The position numbers and the translations under genes were made by a program. From positions 1-49,352 of IMG/VR virus record IMGVR_UViG_3300049617_000358: 49,352 nt of DNA; one strand, written 5' to 3'. Below the pieces are notes generated by a model. That model was not told the origin of the DNA. It saw only the letters and a list, made by a program, of their open reading frames with translations, and did no database searches. Every line of letters starts with the position of its first letter. Position 1 is the stretch's first letter. This DNA comes from a virus. This document shows positions 1 through 7,800 of the stretch, piece by piece.

Positions 1-2
1 GT

Positions 3-485
3 GCTCCTATGAAGAGTACAGATATTTCTGGCTCCTGTAAACGTGTTCGTTTTGATCGTTTACGGGTGACCGAGGCATTTTCTCGTGGATTTCTTCATGT
101 AGCGAGTCAGGTTTATCCATTTGATATTGTTATCATGGATAAACAGAAGCGTAATGTAGCCAGTCAGATTAGTACAGTTATCAAAAATGTTTGGATTAAA
201 AGTTTAAGTGTAGAATATTCAGCTGACAACTTTATTATCACAGATACAATGGGTTGGGAAGCAGAGACCATTTATTCTATTCTCAACAATGGTGGTGGTA
301 TCTCGGCAGCTCAGGGTGGAGAGATCGGGGTTAAATACGCCAACTTCCCCGCTCCTGCTGGGATTACAGTTCCTGGTGGTGGTGGGTTGGAGCAGCTGGT
401 TGATACAGGTGGAGCTGGTTATCGTGGCTCGCTGACTGCCTCTGGATTGATCGATATCGGAAGCAATGGAGCCAATGTGTTCTGA
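3..485 (+). CDS. Tail tube-like protein, 5' end outside the window
   Basis: Reading frame open at the left edge. The ATG at 9 has no visible ribosome binding site in the window and is probably internal, so the gene is likely truncated. The segment around residues 45-90 has alternating beta-strand character and ends in a SADNF motif. The same motif occurs at the C-terminal end of the tube-like protein at 3994-4833. This fits the T4 gp19/gp54 tail tube fold, whose subunits stack into the inner tube through which DNA passes. The last 65 residues are glycine-rich and probably flexible. It sits immediately before the tail chaperone and tape measure genes, the usual place for the tube gene, and a terminator follows it. 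Seen: motif, position, open left edge. Inferred: tube function. A different small tube or baseplate protein with the same fold is possible. Confidence 0.6.
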   Translation, partial: APMKSTDISGSCKRVRFDRLRVTEAFSRGFLHVASQVYPFDIVIMDKQKRNVASQISTVIKNVWIKSLSVEYSADNFIITDTMGWEAETIYSILNNGGGISAAQGGEIGVKYANFPAPAGITVPGGGGLEQLVDTGGAGYRGSLTASGLIDIGSNGANVF

Positions 486-505
486 TTCTTCTACTTAGAA
501 GTTTT

Positions 506-548
506 CCAAAACGGCAATCTCTCTCGGGGTTGCCGTTTGGCATTTTTC
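506..548 (+). terminator. Rho-independent terminator after the tail tube gene
   Basis: The arms AAACGGCAA (509-517) and TTGCCGTTT (530-538) are perfect inverted repeats, extended by CC/GG around one bulged A. The loop is 12 bases and a CATTTTTC tract follows at 541-548. A terminator here would let the highly expressed tube gene be transcribed separately from the chaperone and tape measure genes, which are needed in small amounts. Confidence 0.75.
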
Positions 549-550
549 TT

Positions 551-560
551 GATATAGAAT
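551..560 (+). promoter_or_regulatory. Candidate late promoter element (GATATAG)
   Basis: GATATAGAAT lies directly after the terminator at 506-548 and 26 bases before the chaperone start codon. Similar GATATA(G/A) motifs occur 16 bases before the starts at 4856, 11765 and 33094. The position after a terminator and before a new transcription unit suggests a -10-like late promoter. T4 late promoters (TATAAATA) are comparable. No -35 element is apparent, and the evidence is only recurrence and position. Confidence 0.3.
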
Positions 561-576
561 AGAAAGAGGAAATTTT

Positions 577-1398
577 ATGACTAAATTTGATAGTTCGCTT
601 GGTTCGCATACAGTAAAGGGACAAGCTGGCGGAAGGCATTTAACTATTCCTGATGAAAGCGGATCTGTTCCTGGCGTTGGACGAAGACATTCTCCTCAAG
701 GGCAAATTGGCTATACTCCTGCTCCTCAGCAAGAGACCGGATACACACCTCAGCAAATTGCTCAAATGCAGCATGCTCAAAGACAAGCTGCTATGAGCCA
801 GGTGGAAAGGGAGCAACAAGTTAGACAGCAATATGGGCAAAATTTGGCTCCCATGATTGATCAAGAGAGTCTAAATTCTCTTAATTCTCGTCTTGGTATT
901 CCCGATGATGAGGAAGAGATGCAAAAAACGGAGCGAGAGTTCCAAGAAGCTCGAAAAGAAAGAGCAGCTAAGCTTGCTGGCAAGGAAAGAATGCCAGAAG
1001 GTGCTAAGAAGAGACTTATGTATCTCTTGGAACAGTCGGTAGAAACACGAACAGTTTCCATTTTAGATACAGAATATGTTTTTCAGACGCTCTGCTCTAA
1101 GGAGCAGAGGGAAGTGGCTATGGAGCTGATCCCCTACGATGGTAGTATTCAGCAGCTATTCGAGGCTCGAAGACAATTGATTGCCAGAAGTCTGAAGAAG
1201 ATAGGTGGTATTTCTTTCGAAGATTTTATTGGGTCAAAGACCTTGGAAGCTAAGCTAGATTTTCTAGATCAGCTTCCTGAGAATATTTTAAACCGTTTAT
1301 TCGCTGAGTATAATACCATGCGAGAGCGGGCAGATGAGAAATACGCTATAAAGACCAGTTCTGATGTTGAGGAGATTGTTGCTGACCTAAAAAAATAA
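577..1398 (+). CDS. Tail assembly chaperone, short form (G-like)
   Basis: 273-residue protein between the tail tube and tape measure genes, the standard location of the tail assembly chaperone that coats the tape measure protein before tube polymerisation (lambda gpG/gpGT and analogues). The first 110 residues are rich in glutamine, proline and glycine. The rest is charged and helical, with a conserved-looking core at about residues 145-250 (YVFQTL, then LPENILNRLFAEY). The start has a good ribosome site (AGAGGA, 566-571). The last two sense codons are AAA AAA directly before TAA, within a seven-A slippery heptamer at 1389-1395. A hairpin follows, and the -1 frame is open to 1745. A longer fusion of about 389 residues is therefore expected from a fraction of ribosomes. 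Identity rests on position and architecture, not on a remembered close homolog. Confidence 0.8.
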   Translation: MTKFDSSLGSHTVKGQAGGRHLTIPDESGSVPGVGRRHSPQGQIGYTPAPQQETGYTPQQIAQMQHAQRQAAMSQVEREQQVRQQYGQNLAPMIDQESLNSLNSRLGIPDDEEEMQKTEREFQEARKERAAKLAGKERMPEGAKKRLMYLLEQSVETRTVSILDTEYVFQTLCSKEQREVAMELIPYDGSIQQLFEARRQLIARSLKKIGGISFEDFIGSKTLEAKLDFLDQLPENILNRLFAEYNTMRERADEKYAIKTSSDVEEIVADLKK

Positions 1399-1435
1399 CA
1401 CTGGAACCTGACCAAAGATTTGTCTGGTTCCTGTG
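1389..1435 (+). promoter_or_regulatory. Programmed -1 ribosomal frameshift site with stimulatory hairpin
   Basis: Slippery heptamer A AAA AAA at 1389-1395 is in the correct phase: zero-frame codons CTA AAA AAA TAA. The zero-frame stop follows immediately. Downstream lies a hairpin made of CAC (1399-1401), GGAACC (1403-1408) and GAC (1410-1412), pairing with GTC (1422-1424), GGTTCC (1426-1431) and GTG (1433-1435). The arms are separated by two symmetric T-T mismatches, and the loop is 9 bases. The -1 frame is open from 1395 through the ATG at 1482 to the stop at 1743-1745. X XXY YYZ heptamers with a downstream stem are the established signal for -1 frameshifting in tail chaperone genes. Confidence 0.88.
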
Positions 1436-1745
1436 CTCCCAAATTTTTAAATGTCTTCCCAATGATCCTAGGATTACTGAAATGGATCCTTTGGTCAATC
1501 GCTGGATGTTTGAGCATTGGCTGGGTGATCAAGATGATCGAGCAGAGCTAGTTAAAAATGCTGCTTATCTGTTAGCCTCTTTTGATCATCCCGAGGAGGT
1601 TAAATCTATCCTGGGAGATAATGGCGAAAATAAACATATCAGCACAGATGAGGAATTCGAGGAAAGCTGGGAGATGGTTAAGAAAATGAATAGTGACAAA
1701 GGTCGACCAGCTGGAAGAAAACGAAACCGCAGGGTCATATCCTGA
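1395..1745 (+). CDS. Frameshift extension of the tail assembly chaperone (T-like part)
   Basis: This frame has no stop from 1395 to 1742 and adds about 116 residues to the protein that starts at 577, giving a fusion of about 389 residues. The in-frame ATG at 1482 would give only 87 residues and has no clear ribosome site. The 29 codons before it read as sensible protein (DQRFVWFLCSQIF), which favours translation by frameshifting over independent initiation. The C-terminal end is very basic (GRPAGRKRNRR). In known systems the T domain of the fusion binds the tape measure protein, and the tape measure gene starts 11 bases after this stop. An independent small protein from 1482 cannot be excluded. 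Confidence 0.82.
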   Translation: MTLEPDQRFVWFLCSQIFKCLPNDPRITEMDPLVNRWMFEHWLGDQDDRAELVKNAAYLLASFDHPEEVKSILGDNGENKHISTDEEFEESWEMVKKMNSDKGRPAGRKRNRRVIS

Positions 1746-1756
1746 TAAGATAGAGT

Positions 1757-3991
1757 ATGGTTAACGAGGAAACGCCTTCAAATATTGAAAATTTAGGAGA
1801 GAAAGCTCGGGGAGCGATAACCCACTTAGAGAACCTAGTTAAAACCGAGCATGATGCTGCCAAGGCGACCGAAGGATTTGGTGGATTTGTTAGATCTGCT
1901 ATTGACGAGCTAAAATCTTATAGTCAGCAGCTTTCCAATGTTGGCATTTCCCTAGAAAAAACAAATACTCTAACCAAATCGCAGACAGAGGGTTTAGCCC
2001 TGGCTCAGATTGGTATTACCGGAGTGGCTCAGGCATACAAAGGATTTGCTGGTATCGATACTAGCCATTTGGATACATTTACAGAACAGCTTAATTATAT
2101 CAAAACCTTGTCTGGTTCAAGCGGGACTGCCATCAATGCCATGGCTGATCTGGCAAAGTCCGCTTTCAATACCATGGTGCCCGAGGCTATCCTTAAAAAA
2201 GGAGAAAAAGCTGTTACAAATTTTGTTGAAGGGTTAGCTACAGCGGCTGATAATAATCTACGTGTTCGTGAGGGTTTCATTCATCTTTCTGCTGCTACCG
2301 GTAATCTGGGGAATGTTTTTGCAGCTGCTGGACCACATCTTGAAAATCTAAACGCTTTGGTAGGACAGCAAAAAATCATGATTGAGACCGCCGGAGCTGC
2401 TACCGGATTGGGTCGTGAGGAAGCTGCTAAATATTATGCCGAGCTGGGAAAAATCCCAGGAGCCTTGGAAAGTCTGGTTAGTACCGGAGCTGCTGGAACG
2501 GATAGTGTTTCCATGCTAACTGCTGCTATGCAGGTTGCCTCTGGCACGGGTAGAAGCCAGAAAGATATTACTGAAGCCATGGGTGTGGCTTTTACAGATT
2601 ACAATATGAAAGGTGAAGATGCGTTAAAATTCACTGTGCGGATGAGCGAGATTGCCAACAAATTTGGTGGAAATTTAGGGGCAGTTAGAGCTAGCATGAT
2701 TACAACCGCTAATGCTTTTAAGATGTTTGGCAATGAAGCGGAAGGATCAGCTCGTATCCTCAATAACTATGTCGGCTTGCTGACCTCGGGTAAATTCGGA
2801 CTATCAGCAGATGCTGCTGTTGAGGCGACCACAGCCATGACAAACAGTATTAAAGAAATGAATATTGCCCAAAAAGCATTCTTATCAGCACAATCTGGTG
2901 GTCCTAGTGGATTGATGGGAGGATTTAAAATTGATAAGATGCTTCGTGAAGGTAAGCTTGATGAAGTAATGGAAGATGTTAGAAAGACCATGACCAAGCA
3001 AATGGGAAAGATTGTCTCTTTAGATGAGGCGGCTAGTTCTCCTGGGGCTGCGGCTCAGCGTCAAAAGCAATTGACGATGCTTCAACATGGACCGCTTGGC
3101 TCTATCGTTAATGATGACGCTACTGCTGGAAGAGTACTTGACGCTTTCCGTGCCAAGCAGGAAGGAAAAACAGCTGAGCCTCTAAAAGATAACATTCTAA
3201 AAGATACTATGGTCCAGGGTAAAGACATCCAAATGAAGACCTATACCTCGGTCGACCGGATCAGAGCTATCCTAGAACAAGAAGCTGGAGCTAGGGATAC
3301 AGCGGTTACTGATGTTATAGAGCGAGGAATTACCGCTGGAAGTGGACAAGAGGGTATGCAATCGGCGGCTCAGATAGCTAATAAGCATAATTTGAGAGAT
3401 TTTTCTAGTAAGGCGGGAAAGGAAAGCGGAAAAGCAACCGAGCAATATAAAAATGATTTGACTACCAAAAAACCTGAGCATAGAGAAAATGAAAGGATGC
3501 TGGGGGCTGTTAGTAAAGCTTTTGATGCATTTAAAGATATTCCAACTGCCCTTCAGGCTCCATTTGACGCTATGAAACAGATTGTCCGTGGTGGATCAAC
3601 GGTCAAAACCGATGAAAATCAGAATAAACAGAAATTCGAATCAGAATTACACCGAGCCCGAGAGATAGCTAGGAGAGCTCCTCCTGGTCAGGATCGGGAT
3701 GCTAAGACACAGATTGTTCAGGCTATTGAAGCAGCCTATCGTCAGACTGTTCTTGGAAAACCTCAGGATACGGTTCATTCTGCTGCTAAAAAACAGGCAG
3801 ATACAGGGGCAAGAAGAGCTGCTGAGGATGCTGGAGGATCTACTCCTGCTCATAAACCTCATGGAGATGTTGATCGGATATTAGGTTCAATCAATGTCAA
3901 TTTTAAGGGCTGGTGTCCTCATTGTAGCCAACCATTTGACAGTGAAAGCAGGGTAGTTGAGGTTAATCCAGCGGCAGGAGCTAGAGTATAA
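1757..3991 (+). CDS. Tail tape measure protein
   Basis: 744-residue protein, almost entirely predicted helical and rich in alanine, glycine, lysine and glutamate. It follows the frameshifting chaperone and precedes the tube-initiator and hub genes, the canonical place for the protein that sets tail length. At about 0.15 nm per residue, the usual rule for extended helical tape measures, the tail would be roughly 110 nm (inference). Residues from about 60 to 350 are moderately hydrophobic with many small residues. The C-terminal third is hydrophilic and basic. The end carries a CPHC pair (in GWCPHCSQPF, about residues 718-727) after a glycine/proline linker. This may bind a metal or form a disulfide when the C-terminus docks in the hub. 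No peptidase or lysozyme domain was recognised. Confidence 0.82.
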   Translation: MVNEETPSNIENLGEKARGAITHLENLVKTEHDAAKATEGFGGFVRSAIDELKSYSQQLSNVGISLEKTNTLTKSQTEGLALAQIGITGVAQAYKGFAGIDTSHLDTFTEQLNYIKTLSGSSGTAINAMADLAKSAFNTMVPEAILKKGEKAVTNFVEGLATAADNNLRVREGFIHLSAATGNLGNVFAAAGPHLENLNALVGQQKIMIETAGAATGLGREEAAKYYAELGKIPGALESLVSTGAAGTDSVSMLTAAMQVASGTGRSQKDITEAMGVAFTDYNMKGEDALKFTVRMSEIANKFGGNLGAVRASMITTANAFKMFGNEAEGSARILNNYVGLLTSGKFGLSADAAVEATTAMTNSIKEMNIAQKAFLSAQSGGPSGLMGGFKIDKMLREGKLDEVMEDVRKTMTKQMGKIVSLDEAASSPGAAAQRQKQLTMLQHGPLGSIVNDDATAGRVLDAFRAKQEGKTAEPLKDNILKDTMVQGKDIQMKTYTSVDRIRAILEQEAGARDTAVTDVIERGITAGSGQEGMQSAAQIANKHNLRDFSSKAGKESGKATEQYKNDLTTKKPEHRENERMLGAVSKAFDAFKDIPTALQAPFDAMKQIVRGGSTVKTDENQNKQKFESELHRAREIARRAPPGQDRDAKTQIVQAIEAAYRQTVLGKPQDTVHSAAKKQADTGARRAAEDAGGSTPAHKPHGDVDRILGSINVNFKGWCPHCSQPFDSESRVVEVNPAAGARV

Positions 3992-3993
3992 AT

Positions 3994-4833
3994 ATGGGAA
4001 TTACAGGTATCCTCAACGGCATTAATGCTGTTCAAAGTGCTATAAATGGAAATTCTGCTGTTGGTACCGGCAATTTTCAGAATAATGGATTTCTTATTCC
4101 TGCCAGTTTTACAGCAAGCAGTAGTGGTCTTCCCTCTTCGCAGGTTCCTTTCCAGCGTCCAGGACAGCTAAGAAGAAATATTATTACCTGGTTTGTCCCA
4201 TCTTTTGGGACAATTTCCATGTTTGTTAATCCTAATCAAATTGTTCGTCATCATCGAAAATTAATTCAGCAGGATAGAACCAAAGGTGGCTATACACTCC
4301 AATATTGGGGAGAAGATCTGGATGTCTTAAACATCTCTGGAACGACCGGAAGCTCAGGGATTGAGGGAATCAATGTTCTTTATGAGATTTATCGTGCTGA
4401 GCAATACGCCTTCGATGCCACCTCTTTAGTTCTTGCGGGACAAAATGCTGGGAATGACTTAAGCAATTCTTTGTCTGGAGTTGGTGGAGCTATTGGAGGA
4501 GGAGTTGGTGCAGCAGTAGGTGGTGTCCTAGGAGGATTAGCTGGATTGGATGGAGCAAGCAGCAATTTAACCTCACAAAATATCCCATCATTAGCTCAAA
4601 ATGCCTTTTCGGTAGAAATGTATTATGGCGGAGCGGTTTATCGAGGTTTCTTTAATGAAATGACCGTGACCGAGAGTGCTGATAATTTTATGATACAGTA
4701 TTCGATGGTTTTTGTTAGTACCCAGACACGAGGCTATCGGTTGAACCAATGGGGATGGCAAAAATCTGCTAATACTGGATTTAGCACTCCTGGGATGCCA
4801 CATAGTTATTCTGGCATTGTCTCACCACCCTAA
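3994..4833 (+). CDS. Baseplate tube-initiator / tube-fold protein (gp48/gp54-like)
   Basis: 279-residue protein starting 2 bases after the tape measure stop. Residues 70-135 (FVNPNQI, then TKGGYTLQYWGEDLDVLNISGTTG) match a recurring myovirus pattern of baseplate-proximal proteins that cap the hub and start tube assembly. A glycine-rich, hydrophobic insert lies at about 160-190. The C-terminal part (about 205-255) repeats the tube-like strand pattern with SADNF found in the first gene of the window, suggesting the two share the tube fold. The protein probably forms a ring between hub and tube around the tape measure end. Seen: motif and order. Inferred: exact T4 equivalent. Confidence 0.62.
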   Translation: MGITGILNGINAVQSAINGNSAVGTGNFQNNGFLIPASFTASSSGLPSSQVPFQRPGQLRRNIITWFVPSFGTISMFVNPNQIVRHHRKLIQQDRTKGGYTLQYWGEDLDVLNISGTTGSSGIEGINVLYEIYRAEQYAFDATSLVLAGQNAGNDLSNSLSGVGGAIGGGVGAAVGGVLGGLAGLDGASSNLTSQNIPSLAQNAFSVEMYYGGAVYRGFFNEMTVTESADNFMIQYSMVFVSTQTRGYRLNQWGWQKSANTGFSTPGMPHSYSGIVSPP

Positions 4834-4839
4834 TCCTCG

Positions 4840-4849
4840 GATATAGGGA
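4840..4849 (+). promoter_or_regulatory. GATATAG motif before the hub gene
   Basis: GATATAGGGA begins 16 bases before the ATG at 4856, in the 22-base gap after the stop at 4833. Part of it (AGGGAAAG) can act as the ribosome binding site. The same motif at the same distance precedes the gene at 11765, and a GATATAA variant precedes that at 33094. It is either a late promoter element or only a shared ribosome-site context. Confidence 0.25.
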
Positions 4850-4855
4850 AAGATA

Positions 4856-7800
4856 ATGGGATATCTCGGAGATTTAGCTAGTGCCATAGGGTCACAGTAT
4901 GTGAGCACCAGCAATGTTTCGATGACCAATGTCATCAACGGACAAAGCGCTCAATATTCCCAATTAGGCGATTTTGCTGGACAAATTGATCAGAGCGCTC
5001 AACGACGATATGTCGATGAGGGATATTTACGAAAAGATCCTTATAATTTTGATTTAAAACAGTTTCAGATTCTTCTTCAAGAGCCTAATGCTACAGTTTT
5101 CGTTAAGAAAAAGCAATTTTCTTCTATCTCAGGAAACTTTCGTCCTGACTTCATGGATCAAGATGAGAAATTATACTTTAGAGCTATGAGGGTGCTCTTA
5201 CAGAATAAATGTAATATTATTTCTACTCTTGAAAAGCTCTCTAAAATTCAGCGGGTGGTCTCAGCAACCGGTAGTGTAGCCTCTCAATTACTGCCAATTA
5301 TCAGCACATTGGTTGATAGTCTGTCAGGTGGAGGGGCTGGAAATCTATTTGGAGGAGCTGGTGGAGCATTTAGTTCTTCTGGCGATCCTTCTAAGCTCTC
5401 GGTCGTAATGGATCAGGTACGTCGTATTTATGGATTTAATACCACTAATAGTTTGACCTCCTGGGTGACTGATAATACGGCACTTTTCCAATCTCAAATT
5501 GGAGCAGGAACGGGTGTCATCGAGCTGACTAATTTTACCGGATTTTCTACTAATTGCTCGGTAGATGGTATCAAAGAGCAAATGGGATTTAATTTAACCA
5601 TCTCCGATCCTTATCAGGGAATGTTGATTACCGACTGGGATATTGAAAAAGCTATTGCTGATGCTACCAACATGTGGTATAGCAATGCCTTTTTTACCGG
5701 CCTCTCTTCAACCAATAGCAGCATGGTTAGCACACTGCAAACCCAGCTCAATCAGATCAGAGAGGCTCGTGGAGCATCAGATATTACATTTAATATTGAT
5801 CAGGATAATATTATTGGCAGTCCGGTCATCGCGATCATTACTGGTAGTGGACAAGAGATTGTTTTCACCTATAATGGTGGATTTGGCGGAATTGGTTCGT
5901 CGGTTAATGTCTCCCCTGATTTTCTAATGGGCGGGAGTATTGCTGGGGCTGATGGTTTATCGACCGGGACGGCGGTTGCTCAATCGGGAGTTCGACAGAA
6001 CACCTCGGAGGTGGGGATATTTTCTAACATTATCACCTCCATTTATTCTCAGATGCAGCTGTCATCTAATTCTCAGAGTGGTTTTCAGACAGCTAATAAA
6101 TCGACCAACTATGTCCGAGCCAAGCTAAGAGAAAACTTTTCTGGACAGCAGATTATCCAGGATATGGATGTCATTCATTTTTACATAAACAGCAAATCTC
6201 GCCAGGACACTCGGCTTCTTTCTGGATTGCAGAATATTTTTAATGGAAATGGTGTTCTTCAAAATTTGAATAATAGTATTTTGAATACAGCAAATGCTAT
6301 TAGCTCATTGCTAAATCCATCGGGCAATATTAATACTCAAATTGAGAAAGCTGCTTATGTTGGGGCAGATTTTCCTAATTATCTCTGGACAATTTTGAGG
6401 AGTCAGTTTGTTAGCGAAAATGAGGGAACTCATGTCTATGCTGGGGTGGTAGAAAGTGTTAGCGATACCTGGTCAGATGGCAAATATATTACAACAATTT
6501 CTGGAAAAGATAATACTGCTTACTTTGACCAAGGGAAAATTAATTTTAACCCAGGAGTAGATTTTTTTAATGGATCAATCTATGACCCTCTGACCCCATT
6601 TAAGACCAGATTTGATACGATTACATCAAATGCTAAGGATAATACACCACAATTGCTTGATGAAAATGTAGTTATTCTTGGGACAGCTGCTAGTAAGGGA
6701 TTGCTACGAGCTAAGGCTGGACCATTTGCTGGACAGAAGGTAGTGTCGGATAGCTTTGTTCAAGGTGTTCTGGTTAATAGTAACACTAGCCAGATTTCCA
6801 GAGAGATTTTTGCTCCAGATGGTTTAGTATATAAATGGAAAGAAGGAATATCGGCTACTATTCAATATGGCAATTCTCTAGAAATGAATGATCCTAATAA
6901 AGTAGGACAACCTAAGATCAGCAATAATCCCTTTGCTGGTCAGGATATTATGAATGTCATTTCTCTTTTGATTACTGGACAGCCATATAACTATGCCACT
7001 TTTTGGAGAGCAACGGCAAATATCAATGGGGTGAACACCGATCCGCATAGCGGACAGGCTGCAATTACTGGCTATATGGCGTCTTTACAGAAAGATTTGA
7101 CCAAGAATAACATTCTATGGGGCAATTTTATTCCTTTTAAAAAGCTGGTTATTGATGAGGCTTCTTTTGCTTTGGCAATGATTGGACAGGCTAAGATTGT
7201 TCAGAAGAACATTACTCTAGACGCTAATCTTGCCCAACTGGCAAATTTAAAAGCTCAGTCAAATTTAATTGGAGCTGGACAGGGAGATTTAGCAAATAAT
7301 CCACAGTTAAGCGAAGGATTGAATTCAATTCAGTCTCAAATAGCTCAGCTACAAACCACCATTAGTAGTGATATCTCTGATCTACAAAAACAGACAAGTC
7401 AATTTAACAGCCAAGCGGCAGCATCTGGACCCGATGCTACCTTTGATAGTTCAGCTACTGGCGTTTCTTCGGGAAGTACTAATAGTTCTTCTCCGGCTGA
7501 TCCGGCGGTAAGAAAGGCTCTACGTAAGCAGATTAACTTTCTTACAAGAAGAATGAGCTATAATGTTCGAGCCAATGAGGATAAAAATCTGTTCATTGTT
7601 GATGATACCTATGATAAAGATTATGATCTGCAAGCCTATGATCAAAGTTTGGTCGATGGTGTTGCTCTTTATGGAACTAATGAGTTTCTCTCTACCCGAG
7701 ATAAAATTACAGCAACAGCAGATTTGCTATCTTTGGAAGTCTTTGCTGATACCCAGGGACATATTAGAGTTCGTCCGCCGCAGTATAATCGCATGCCTAG

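Noticed and set aside
1399-1435. Hairpin considered as a rho-independent terminator
   Set aside because: No T run directly after the stem; the slippery heptamer and open -1 frame explain it better.
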